A model generated the notes under the pieces. That model had not been told where the DNA came from. It did not search any database and saw only the letters and a list, made by a program, of their open reading frames with translations. The position numbers and the translations under genes were made by a program. A stretch of 64,000 bases of DNA from CAZWVI01 sp964637165 (GTDB lineage Bacteria > Planctomycetota > UBA1135), in the NCBI GenBank assembly GCA_964637165.1, contig CAZWVI010000001.1, forward strand, positions 1 to 64,000, in the 5' to 3' direction. Position 1 is the first letter of the stretch. Every line of letters begins with the position of its first letter. This document shows, piece after piece, positions 45,901-53,687 of the stretch.

Positions 45901-45959
45901 CCGACCCGGCCGCATTCTTCGAAGTTCAAAGTATTAACTTCGATTGGATAGGCGAATAA
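42936..45959 (+). CDS. Very large glycine-rich lipoprotein F
   Basis: Lipoprotein of 1007 aa from ATG 42936; an in-frame GTG at 42912 gives an extra 8 residues. Signal peptide L-V-L-P-G-C (C18). N-terminal Ig-like part (Q-P-I-T-L-V-F-N-D-K-I-D-P-A-T-V), then a glycine-rich body (A-G-A-G-G-G-A-G-G-G-A-L-Q-I, G-G-G-G-A-G-G-G-I-L-I-Q-T-S-G). The beta-rich stretch F-D-S-I-H-I-P-E-G-V-R-V-T-A-I-G-S-N-P-L has a counterpart in D. Same architecture as D (32450); they are distant paralogues separated by 7 kb. Function unknown, probably surface-exposed. Confidence 0.82.
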   Translation: MRILGKFLLGTLLVLPGCFGATPASAPNHPDQFALSSCSLGCSGTTCAVNSISTNQPITLVFNDKIDPATVSLTELSIIDITSGATPPVEFSVSGNQIIVRPTLFETEAGLTFGFEEDGIYRIQLFADPFTNVIRSVIGRPNITTLDCNIATSGITDLVPGRPQVIFTPDASTPPTSSDFVVTMVFTDLMQKAQLVNSPYGTSPTIGVQIIDDTQSSTIAVNVPGTFDVNFDQDALTTTLVFTPLSPFPGGRDGLRRLKLNFSTQIADIAGNSITNPGSYEIDLPNAATVVDSFTEGFNDLAMYDEGGSGVSMWAASPGAVSSNLDPLTGSHSGGGPGYLGSFVPTSDFTFDTDGMTLESVTGDFLNITDGVFAFDSIHIPEGVRVTAIGSNPLRLFSRGEFLVEGDLDLGGLSAPANFGKYYPRETEIIVGESTGGIFEFEAEGGDPGVGQCGAGSGGQGGMAWYLLDGPGSPANPNYLDENLNGFASGNGDPARYTDNIRWGDVHGANGDGIGGIASSGNPEANPTGIVTDRNNGAGMGSWAWPPVSNTVPSAAEMLNPPPTVVAGMAIESHFDSGAGLFENHALHRSRGGGGGGFWSDGSQGGFFDATSTNPLGDPLTAPVIDAGNNIWEYNDFLDWDHQSGGGVLDADGGQYSLPLGIETLDPNTGLLVGGSGGGGAGSSLHGSWSDQPTLVAGFIDTYRNAAGAGGGAGGGALQIHSGGRLSITGEVSVVGGAGGDSEFMLQIPYSDPAAINSGLPGDAGGGGGAGGGILIQTSGSLQLGADVFQLDGGRGGIGSAGNHGGAGGAGLIRFETATGGESLALLQSSVAPDSSVELAPIGQPGVANLIQNLGVLSGTTADAGIFNGNSAGVRSTWFAPANNVLLLDYTGYTITCRYNTGVGGDQFLVYESGNIHTIPGTTPVWAGFQVGWGSPGQSEPDAISITDWIIPGVAATGDGLTGLRSSLGRMMRFMLVFDQDQVAALIGADPAAFFEVQSINFDWIGE

Positions 45960-47134
45960 GTGCCCCGCAGAGGACGCTGCGTTGGTTTTTGCCAGCGGCA
46001 GTTTTAAAAAACGCGCACCAGTTGCTGCGCAACTGGGCGCTTGGCGTTGATGAGTCCGGAACAATTGTCGAAATAATTCCTGTTGATGAACTGGGAGCGG
46101 CAGTTGCACAGCTGAAGGAATACCCAGATGAAATATGGAGCGCCGCACCCATTATGATGCACGCTCATTTGGAAAGTTATGATGCCCCGTCCGAGAGTTG
46201 GCAGCGTTCATCTTTTGCGGAATGGGTGACAGCTTTGTTGTCATGGCGTTCTCAGGAGCGCTTGAACTTTCATCAGTCTGCCCGGGCAAGTTTGAAAGAG
46301 TTGGCGGAAAATGGCTGTGCTCTAGTCTTAGCGCAAAGTTCCGAGTCAGAAGAAGCTATCGCAACTGATGGTAATCTTCCCGCTTTAATTAATTGGTGTG
46401 AAATTTTTGCGCCTGACGAATCTGAGGCCAGCACTCTTTTTGAACTTAATAAAACGAAGGCGCATGATGGGATTTCTTTGCATGCTCCGTTTTCGGTTAG
46501 TGTCAAACTCGCAACTAAACTTTTTAGCGCCGGGGGACCGGTATCACTTCACCTTGGCGAACATACAGATGAACGTGAAGCCTTAAAAGGCCGTGGTCAG
46601 CTCGCGGAAATGATAGCTAAACTTAGCGGCCAATCGCCCGCGCAAGACTGGGACTCACCAATTTCATGGTTAAAAGAAGTCGGCGGGCTTCGCCGAGGGG
46701 TTTTGGCCGTTCACTGTGGTGATTTAGACCGGGGTGAGTTGCAGACTTTGGAGATGAATGGAGTTGCTATTGCTTGGTGCCCAGGAACGCATGAATATTT
46801 TTCACGTTCAACCCCAAATTTTTTTCACGCGGGCCTCTTGCCACCATTTATTGGTTGTGATTCACGTGCTTCAAATAATTGCCTAGACCCAATTCGTGAA
46901 TTCGAATTGGCCAACACGATTTTACCTGACTATTCACCTGAAGAGTGGTGGGATGCGCTGACGGTACGTCCGGCAGAGTGGTTAGCTAGACCCGAGTTTG
47001 GCCAACTGTCTGTGGGGAAAAAGATGTGTGCACTACGCTTTGAAGATACTTCGCCCACGAGTGCTTCACAATTCCTGTCGCAAGTTGCGAGAAATGGCCG
47101 GCAACTGCGCCGAGGAGTCTTGGCCTTAGCTTAG
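45944..47134 (+). CDS. Amidohydrolase-superfamily protein
   Basis: Up to 396 aa. Metal-site features of the chlorohydrolase/aminofutalosine-deaminase branch can be followed: M-M-H-A-H-L-E, S-L-H-L-G-E-H, A-V-H-C-G, W-C-P-G-T and I-G-C-D-S-R-A-S-N. The C-terminus re-enters a small beta domain (P-E-F-G-Q-L-S-V-G-K-K). Substrate not predictable by eye. Deamination in menaquinone (futalosine) synthesis or guanine/adenosine-type deamination are possibilities. Start uncertain: TTG 45944 overlaps lipoprotein F by 16 bp and a later TTG at 45989 is possible. Confidence 0.75.
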   Translation: MDRRISAPQRTLRWFLPAAVLKNAHQLLRNWALGVDESGTIVEIIPVDELGAAVAQLKEYPDEIWSAAPIMMHAHLESYDAPSESWQRSSFAEWVTALLSWRSQERLNFHQSARASLKELAENGCALVLAQSSESEEAIATDGNLPALINWCEIFAPDESEASTLFELNKTKAHDGISLHAPFSVSVKLATKLFSAGGPVSLHLGEHTDEREALKGRGQLAEMIAKLSGQSPAQDWDSPISWLKEVGGLRRGVLAVHCGDLDRGELQTLEMNGVAIAWCPGTHEYFSRSTPNFFHAGLLPPFIGCDSRASNNCLDPIREFELANTILPDYSPEEWWDALTVRPAEWLARPEFGQLSVGKKMCALRFEDTSPTSASQFLSQVARNGRQLRRGVLALA

Positions 47135-47144
47135 AATGTAGATA

Positions 47145-48122
47145 ATGAAGGACGCCATTGAATTAATTCAAAGTTCGAAAAGCATAATCGTTTCGGGGCA
47201 TCTCCGCGCTGACGGCGATTGCTTGGGCACTGAAAGTGTTGTTTACCATTTGTGTAAGGCACTCGGTAAGAAGGTGAGGATTATTAATCCTGACCAACCA
47301 GACTCACGATACTCAAATTTGTATGAACATACGCCTTATGAGGTCTGGACTGACGGTGCGGAATTGCCTGAACACGACCTTTTCATTGTGTGCGACTGTG
47401 CCGTTCCTGAGCGTTTAGGCGAGCTTGCCCTTGAAGTCGAAAAAGGTTCTGCCAAGCGACTAGTGATTGATCATCATCCGATGACCGCAGACGATGCCAG
47501 ATACTGGGACGTGCTCATGCACGACCACACGGCCGCCGCGAGTGGAATTTTAGCCATGCGTCTTGTCGATGGTCTGAATGTTGATTTGCCGATCGCGGCC
47601 TTAGAAGCTTGCTTTGTGGCGATTGCTGCGGATACAGGTTGGTTCAAATATTCAAATGCCAATACAGAGGCGTGGCAGTGCGCAGCTCGTTTAGTTGCCG
47701 CCGGCGTAATTCCAGACGTGCTGTTTAGAACAAATTACCAGCAGGCTGAGCAAACCCACGCGCGCGGTGTGTCGGTGGCTTTAAAGGAAGTGAGATCATT
47801 TGCTGGCGGCCGTGCAATGCTTTCCAACATGACCCAAGCAGATCTCCTAGCTGCAAATGCTAGTCTCGACGATTCCGATGATGTCCTAGACTTAATGCGC
47901 GCTACCGGAAAAGTAGAAGTCGTCGCTTTTGTTTATGAACGTGAAGATGGCGTTGTCAAAGCGAGTTTACGCAGCAAAGAATTCGTTGACGTGTGCGCAA
48001 TCGCCAAGGTGGTTGGCGGCGGTGGCCATGAACGCGCATCTGGAATGACCTTTGAACCCTCGGTTTCAATTGAAGATGCAGTGACTGTCTTGGAAGAATT
48101 GATAGGTAAAGCACTTGCCTAA
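47145..48122 (+). CDS. DHH/DHHA1 phosphoesterase, NrnA-like
   Basis: A 325 aa protein. DHH domain: G-H-L-R-A-D-G-D-C-L-G-T-E, C-D-C-A-V-P-E-R and the signature I-D-H-H-P. DHHA1 domain: V-V-G-G-G-G-H-E-R-A-S-G near the C-terminus. Members degrade nanoRNAs, pAp or cyclic-dinucleotide products. It starts 10 bp after the amidohydrolase. Confidence 0.88.
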   Translation: MKDAIELIQSSKSIIVSGHLRADGDCLGTESVVYHLCKALGKKVRIINPDQPDSRYSNLYEHTPYEVWTDGAELPEHDLFIVCDCAVPERLGELALEVEKGSAKRLVIDHHPMTADDARYWDVLMHDHTAAASGILAMRLVDGLNVDLPIAALEACFVAIAADTGWFKYSNANTEAWQCAARLVAAGVIPDVLFRTNYQQAEQTHARGVSVALKEVRSFAGGRAMLSNMTQADLLAANASLDDSDDVLDLMRATGKVEVVAFVYEREDGVVKASLRSKEFVDVCAIAKVVGGGGHERASGMTFEPSVSIEDAVTVLEELIGKALA

Positions 48123-48131
48123 TTGGCAAGT
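48113..48131. terminator. Hairpin between convergent nrnA-like and proline dehydrogenase genes
   Basis: A perfect 7-bp stem ACTTGCC/GGCAAGT with loop TAATT lies exactly at the two converging stop codons. It lacks a long T run on either strand, so bidirectional termination is plausible but not certain. Confidence 0.4.
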
Positions 48132-49055
48132 TCAGGCTCTTAAGGATTCTTTACGTTTCACTAATCCCAGTAAGGCATAGCGTGCCAACTTGGGATTTTT
48201 GCGTAGTCGTCGCTGAACATACGGTAGCCATTGACCTCCAAATGGAATGTAAACTCTTACCTTAATTCCAGCATCACGGCATTTGACGCGCAAGTCTTCC
48301 CCAACTCCAAGTAACATTTGAATTTCACAGCGAGATTTCCATTCTGGGTTTTTCTCCAAAATAATAAGCAGTTCATCAACTAGCGCTGAGTCGTGGGTGG
48401 CCGCGCCAACAAAGCCTCCGCCGGCAAGAATGGCCGAAGTATTTCTAATGAATGAATTATTTACCTCGGCTGGATTTTGAAAAGCGATAGATTCTGGCTC
48501 CAAGTAAATGCCCTTAACCATTCGCACATTCAATGGATCACTCGACTTTAATAAATTGGCCACATCATTATCAGTGCGTTTTAACATGGACTGTAAAACA
48601 CAACCCGTTGCATTTCCAAACTTTTCTCGAAGCCGTTGATAAACCCGTAAAGTGGCATCAGTAGTGGGAGCGTCCTCCATCTCAAATCTTAAAAAACCAT
48701 TATGTTGAATAATTGCTTTAAGAATTTCGGCAATGGACTGATAACACAAATCTTCATTAACTAACAAACCCATCTGCGTTGGCTTGCATGACATATTTAA
48801 TTCTAAATCATGTTCAATAATTGCCTCGGCCATTTTTAGATAATCGTAAACGGTGGCAGTTACGTCATCTTTGTCAGCAACAGCTTCACCCAAAATGTCA
48901 AAAGTTAGTTGATAATTGTTAGTTGCCAAACGCTTTCCAAGCAAAAGCGCCTCGTCAAGTGTGGCACCGGCCACGTAGCGGCCACCCAATTTTCGCAAAA
49001 TTGGCTTGGGGACAAGGTGCATGGTCGCGACGAAGAATTGATCGAGAAGATTCAC
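48132..49055 (-). CDS. Proline dehydrogenase, monofunctional
   Basis: A 307 aa FAD-dependent enzyme oxidising proline to pyrroline-5-carboxylate. TIM-barrel motifs: F-D-I-L-G-E, R-F-E-M-E-D (usually D-M-E), R-M-V-K-G-I-Y-L-E, A-T-H-D and the substrate-binding R-R pair in Y-V-Q-R-R-L-R-K-N. No pyrroline-5-carboxylate dehydrogenase is fused or adjacent. It is divergent from the transporter at 49112. Confidence 0.9.
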   Translation of the reverse strand: MNLLDQFFVATMHLVPKPILRKLGGRYVAGATLDEALLLGKRLATNNYQLTFDILGEAVADKDDVTATVYDYLKMAEAIIEHDLELNMSCKPTQMGLLVNEDLCYQSIAEILKAIIQHNGFLRFEMEDAPTTDATLRVYQRLREKFGNATGCVLQSMLKRTDNDVANLLKSSDPLNVRMVKGIYLEPESIAFQNPAEVNNSFIRNTSAILAGGGFVGAATHDSALVDELLIILEKNPEWKSRCEIQMLLGVGEDLRVKCRDAGIKVRVYIPFGGQWLPYVQRRLRKNPKLARYALLGLVKRKESLRA

Positions 49056-49111
49056 GGGTAGGATTGCATGTGGGGATTGCTTAGGATTTAGGGTGTTAAC
49101 TGGTCAAACCA

Positions 49112-50638
49112 ATGCGCACGCTAATTCAGGCTTTTAATTCTAACCCTCGCCAGCGACTTCTACTAGGTTTGCTGTTGGGGCTAGGGTCTGCATTTTTGCC
49201 GGGCATTAATCAACTTGAGTATTCGGCCAGAGCGACCATGGCTATTTTGGTTCTAACCGCTTGGTGTTGGCTTAGCATGGCCTTGCCTTTGCCAATTGCC
49301 TCTTTGTTGCCGGCCTTATTACTTCCCGCTGCTGGCGTGATGTCTGCCCGAGAAGTCGCCCCGCTTTATTTTCAGGATATCCTAATGCTTTTCCTGGGCG
49401 GTTTCATTCTCGCCCTAGCTCTGGAGTTGCATGGCCTTCATCGCCGCTTTGCACTACGTGCACTTTCCTTTTTTGGCAATCAACCGCGCCGGGTGGTGCT
49501 CGGATTTATGGTGGCCTCTGCTGGATTAAGCATGTTTGTTTCAAACACTAGTACGGCGATTTTAATGCTTCCGGTTGCTCTGGCAGTTATCGATGGTTGT
49601 AGTAAAGACAATTCAAAAAAACTTGCACCACCACTATTGCTCGGCATTGCCTATGCCTGTTCAATCGGTGGAGTCGGCACTCCTATTGGAACTGCACCCA
49701 ACAGTGTGCTAATTGGCCAAACCGCCGACAAATTCCCCAATGCACCCGAACTCGGTTTTGGAACATGGATGATTGGCACTCTGCCATTCATCGTTTGTTT
49801 TCTATTTTGCGCTTGGCTGGTTTTAACCAGAGTCGCCTGGCGATTACCGAAGGAGGGATTTCCTGGTCTCAGCAAACTTCTTGCAGAGCGCAAATCTTTG
49901 CCAACTCGTAATGCCGCACAAAATAAAGTAGCCGGCATTTTTATCTTTGTAGCACTTGCCTGGATAACTCGCCAAGGGGCTGACTTTGGTGAGGTTTCAA
50001 TTCCCGGTTGGCAAAAACTTCTCCCGCTAAACATTTCAGCCACAATTTCTGATGCCACCGTTGCCTTGCTCGGAGTGGTGGCACTTTTTTCTTTCAGTGA
50101 CAATGACTCCAAGCCCTTAATTAAGTGGGAAGATTGTCGCGCTCTGCCGTGGGGGGTGCTGTTGCTACTTGGCGGCGGCTTTGCCTTAGCCAAAGCTTGT
50201 GAAGTTAGTGGTCTCTCTCAAGCTGCCGGTGAAGCACTTGGGCAACTAGTGGCTAATTCCAGTCCCGTAGCTGCAGTGTTTATAGTTAGCTTAGTGGTTA
50301 CATTTTTAACCGAGATAACATCAAATACCGCAACTATAAACCTAATCCTACCATTACTTTTTTCAACTTCAGTCGCCGCTGGTCTGCACCCAATGATGCT
50401 TGCTGTTCCGGCCACGATGGCCGTTTCCTGTGCTTTCATGTTGCCAGTGGCAACTCCACCAAACGCTATCCTCTTTGGCTCAGGACGGCTACGCATCGGC
50501 CAGATGGCCCGCGCCGGTTTTTTACTAAACCTATTGACGGCCATACTCGTAACAATATTTGCGCTATCCTGGACATTGCCAAAGTGGGATTACGATATTG
50601 ATGAAATTCCAAGTTGGTCCACAACGGCTGAGCGTTAA
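49112..50638 (+). CDS. Divalent anion:Na+ symporter (DASS/SLC13 family)
   Basis: A 508 aa polytopic membrane protein with about 11-12 helices. The two S-N-T signature motifs of DASS transporters are present: V-S-N-T-S-T-A-I-L-M-L-P and T-S-N-T-A-T-I-N-L-I-L-P, with G-T-P-I-G-T-A-P-N between and P-P-N-A-I-L-F-G near the end. It probably transports dicarboxylates, sulfate or phosphate with sodium; substrate not predictable. Confidence 0.9.
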   Translation: MRTLIQAFNSNPRQRLLLGLLLGLGSAFLPGINQLEYSARATMAILVLTAWCWLSMALPLPIASLLPALLLPAAGVMSAREVAPLYFQDILMLFLGGFILALALELHGLHRRFALRALSFFGNQPRRVVLGFMVASAGLSMFVSNTSTAILMLPVALAVIDGCSKDNSKKLAPPLLLGIAYACSIGGVGTPIGTAPNSVLIGQTADKFPNAPELGFGTWMIGTLPFIVCFLFCAWLVLTRVAWRLPKEGFPGLSKLLAERKSLPTRNAAQNKVAGIFIFVALAWITRQGADFGEVSIPGWQKLLPLNISATISDATVALLGVVALFSFSDNDSKPLIKWEDCRALPWGVLLLLGGGFALAKACEVSGLSQAAGEALGQLVANSSPVAAVFIVSLVVTFLTEITSNTATINLILPLLFSTSVAAGLHPMMLAVPATMAVSCAFMLPVATPPNAILFGSGRLRIGQMARAGFLLNLLTAILVTIFALSWTLPKWDYDIDEIPSWSTTAER

Positions 50639-50646
50639 ACTTTTGC

Positions 50647-52056
50647 ATGCCTGAATTAAGCATCACCATTCCGAAGAAGCTTCGCGCGCTACTTGCTAGC
50701 GCGGGTTTGATGGTGTTGTTTGCATTCAATGCGTGCGCGCCTTCTCGGGAACTTGAGTTAGATTTGATTCTAGTTTCGATTGACACTTTGCGTGCTGACC
50801 GCCTTGGAATTTACGCGGCCGATCGTTCGCCAGAAGGGGATTCGCGCAGTAAATTTACTATTCCGTGGTTGGCCGAGCAGGGCACTACTTGGGAAAACTG
50901 TTGGTCGTCTGCGGGAAAGACAGTGCCATCGCTTGGAAGTTTTTTTACCGGACTTGAGCCGCTCGAACACGGTGCCTTTTCACATTTGACTCCAGTTCAA
51001 GCACCGAGTTTAATAAGTCAACTTAAAGCTAAGGGGTATCGGACAATCGGGCGCGCAGCGAATCGATTGCTCGGTTCTGAACTCGGTTTTGATCGTGGCT
51101 TTGATGATTATGGAATTCGTCCACGTGAATACGAGCCAAGAGTTGCCTCCGAACTACTTGACCTTAGCCAAAGTTCAATAAACGAGGACAAGCCTCTGTT
51201 GATGTGGGCCCATTTCATGGCGCCGCACCAACCATACGAGCCACCAGGTCGTTATGACCGCTGGTCGCGACCCGAATGCAGAGTGGTGGCAGATAATTCC
51301 TTGTTAAACCGTTTACATAGAAATCCCAACGGCTTAGACAGAGAACTCCTTGCTGATATCCAAAACCGCTACGATGGCGAAGTTGCCTATGCTAGTGATA
51401 TGTTGCGCGGGCTACTCGCAGGGCTTGACCGCCAATATCAGGAAGCTGGCCGCGGCACTCTTTTGGAGAATGCGGTGGTGGTGTTTTTCTCAGACCATGG
51501 CGAAGAGCTTGGAGACAGAAATGCCTATTTCATGCACGCCAAGAGTCTCTATTCGGGAGTTGTTCGAGTGCCATTGGTTATCGCTGGCCCTGGTTTTGCA
51601 AGCAATCAACGTGCCGCAACAATCGCCCTCCAAGATTTGTTGCCAATGGTGATGCAGCGAATGAAACTAAGCGACCAGCAAGCACGTCCAGCTCGGGAGT
51701 TCTATGTCAGTTCTTGGATGCGTGATTATTATTCTTTACGTAATGAACAATGGACCTTGGTCCATTCGCCTAGTCCCGACCGTGGCCTTGGGCCTAAAGA
51801 ACCGCCACCGGGCGTTTATGCCTATCCAAGTGTTGCCCTTTTTGACCGCCAACAAGACCCTCTTGAAAAGCGCGATGTTGCTGCACAAAATCCTGAAGTA
51901 GTTCAGCAACTTCAGAATCAACTTTGTGATTGGTTTGGTGCCTTAAAAATAGTTGAGCCAAAATTCCTTTCTGGTGTCAATCCGGAAATGCTTGAGGAAC
52001 TCGGTTACGCTGAAATTGTAGAGGATCAAAAGTTAAGCCCTCAAAGGCCAAAGTAA
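50647..52056 (+). CDS. Sulfatase-fold lipoprotein with Thr at the nucleophile position
   Basis: A 469 aa lipoprotein (signal peptide ending A-F-N-A-C, C30). Alkaline-phosphatase superfamily core: D-L-I-L-V-S-I-D-T-L-R-A-D (D39, D46), S-D-H-G-E near residue 283 and M-H-A-K-S-L-Y. In true sulfatases the nucleophile motif C/S-x-P-S-R is converted to formylglycine. Here it reads T92-V-P-S-L, with Thr instead of Cys/Ser and Leu instead of Arg. That resembles the Thr-based phosphoglycerol/phosphoethanolamine transferases more than arylsulfatases. It overlaps the following membrane protein by one base. Confidence 0.75.
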   Translation: MPELSITIPKKLRALLASAGLMVLFAFNACAPSRELELDLILVSIDTLRADRLGIYAADRSPEGDSRSKFTIPWLAEQGTTWENCWSSAGKTVPSLGSFFTGLEPLEHGAFSHLTPVQAPSLISQLKAKGYRTIGRAANRLLGSELGFDRGFDDYGIRPREYEPRVASELLDLSQSSINEDKPLLMWAHFMAPHQPYEPPGRYDRWSRPECRVVADNSLLNRLHRNPNGLDRELLADIQNRYDGEVAYASDMLRGLLAGLDRQYQEAGRGTLLENAVVVFFSDHGEELGDRNAYFMHAKSLYSGVVRVPLVIAGPGFASNQRAATIALQDLLPMVMQRMKLSDQQARPAREFYVSSWMRDYYSLRNEQWTLVHSPSPDRGLGPKEPPPGVYAYPSVALFDRQQDPLEKRDVAAQNPEVVQQLQNQLCDWFGALKIVEPKFLSGVNPEMLEELGYAEIVEDQKLSPQRPK

Positions 52057-53687
52057 TGCGGAATAAAGCGCCACTTTGGGAATCGTTGATATTACTTTTA
52101 TTAGTGGCGGCGGTTCTCATACCCGGAGGAGAAATAGTAAGGGCTTCCTACCATTCTTATCTGCACGCTGGCGTTGGAGAAGCCGTGCTCAACCATGGCC
52201 TCCAACCGGAGAATCCCTACCATGCAAATTCAGCTCTGCGCTATTACACCTTGTATCCGGCACTCGGAGTATGGTTAGGCAGTTTTGGGATTGGCGCGGT
52301 TTGGGGATTTTGTTTAATAAATATTATTGCGGCACTTTTGTTTGCGCCGTCGCTCGACAGCTTCGGCCGTGCTTTAGGCTTAAGTTGGCGCGCCCGCAGA
52401 TGTAGTTTTTGGGCGGTCTTGTTGGGTTTTAATGGCATCGGTTGGCTCGGTGTATTTTGGCCGGCAACAACGGGGCAATTAGCCGACTCCTTGAGCCCGG
52501 TAATGTCTCTGGCTGAAATGACCATGCGCGGTCACGTATTTCATTGGGATCAACGCTTGCAGGCATTCTTGCCCAAATTTTTAAATGTCTCTAGTTTTGC
52601 AATAGCCTTGCCTTTTTCGTTATGGGCGATGTCGGCAACATTAAGCGAAAAGCGGCGCAATTATTTGTCGGCAATTTTGCCAGCAGCTCTTTCCTTAGCT
52701 TTCAATCCATTGGTCGGAGTTTTTACCGGAATTTGCATGGTGGTGTTTTTGGGGATTCGTTTTTCTCAGGAAAAGTCATTGCGCAATATCGCCAGCTGGT
52801 TTGCGGCAGGCATTGCGGCGCTGGTATTGGCCTTGCCGTTTTTATTGCCGGCCTTTAATCTTGGCGGCGAAGCAGGTCGCCAAGTGCAAGTAGCGCTTGG
52901 GGGCAACCCATTGGGGAACTTCTTTGGCCCGCTTTTACTGCTCCTTCCGTTAGGGCTAATCGGTTTAAGAGAATTGTCAGCTCCTGCACGCGCCCGACTA
53001 CTGGTGGCAATCACACTGTCTGCCGGGTTGCTCCTGTTCGGGAATTTCCCGTGGGGTAATGAATATAAATTTGCGCGTCTAGGCGGAATTTTTTGGGCAA
53101 TTGCTGCAGGGGCAATCCTGGCCAATTGGTGGGAGTCAAAGCGCCCCGTGGTTCTTGGCTTAATCATATTATGTATACCCACAACCGCCTTTTCGATTAA
53201 TGCCTATTGGGAATGGGGGAATTCTTCTCTAAGTAGCCCGATAGTTTTGAAAGATGGACAATTGCAGGCCGGTGCTCAATTCGATCATATAAATCCCTTA
53301 ATTGAAGCGCTTCAGGCGGGCGATAAGCAGGCAGTTTTGATTGCTGCGCCAGACTTGTTTTCTCAAGCAAATGTAAACGCCGTCCAGGGTAATCCAATTG
53401 CTTGCCTTGTGCCTCAAACGCTAGCGGTTGATTTGCTACACGTTCACAATGAAGGGCAGATTGATTTGCCGGCGCGGTTGAAAGTGATGGCCACTTTGAT
53501 GCACGGTGATAATGCAAGTAAGGCAGAGGCATTACAGTTATTTAGAAGTAATTTTTCAGGGCGTAGCATTTATTTAATAATGGAGGGGTCGCCTGGAGTT
53601 GAGGAAATTCTGCGAAATGCTGATGGCACCAAACTGATTAAGGGGTCGCTTATGTTGTGGCATTTCCAAGCGGTGGACGGAAACTAA
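52056..53687 (+). CDS. Polytopic membrane protein, GT-C-like
   Basis: A 543 aa protein with about ten membrane helices. An N-terminal periplasmic loop after the first helix contains Y-L-H-A-G-V-G-E-A-V-L-N-H-G-L-Q-P-E-N-P-Y-H-A, a layout seen in lipid-linked-sugar glycosyltransferases of the GT-C type. The C-terminal ~140 residues are soluble. No definite family signature, so glycosyltransferase activity is only an inference. It is coupled to the sulfatase-fold gene and overlaps yifB convergently by 38 bp. Confidence 0.55.
   Translation: MRNKAPLWESLILLLLVAAVLIPGGEIVRASYHSYLHAGVGEAVLNHGLQPENPYHANSALRYYTLYPALGVWLGSFGIGAVWGFCLINIIAALLFAPSLDSFGRALGLSWRARRCSFWAVLLGFNGIGWLGVFWPATTGQLADSLSPVMSLAEMTMRGHVFHWDQRLQAFLPKFLNVSSFAIALPFSLWAMSATLSEKRRNYLSAILPAALSLAFNPLVGVFTGICMVVFLGIRFSQEKSLRNIASWFAAGIAALVLALPFLLPAFNLGGEAGRQVQVALGGNPLGNFFGPLLLLLPLGLIGLRELSAPARARLLVAITLSAGLLLFGNFPWGNEYKFARLGGIFWAIAAGAILANWWESKRPVVLGLIILCIPTTAFSINAYWEWGNSSLSSPIVLKDGQLQAGAQFDHINPLIEALQAGDKQAVLIAAPDLFSQANVNAVQGNPIACLVPQTLAVDLLHVHNEGQIDLPARLKVMATLMHGDNASKAEALQLFRSNFSGRSIYLIMEGSPGVEEILRNADGTKLIKGSLMLWHFQAVDGN

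Noticed and set aside
32450..45959. Glycine-rich proteins D and F as PE-PGRS relatives
   Set aside because: They have lipoprotein signals and Ig-like N-termini, no PE domain; similarity is only in glycine content.
50647..52056. Formylglycine sulfatase annotation
   Set aside because: The C/S-x-P-S-R signature is absent; only the general fold is supported.
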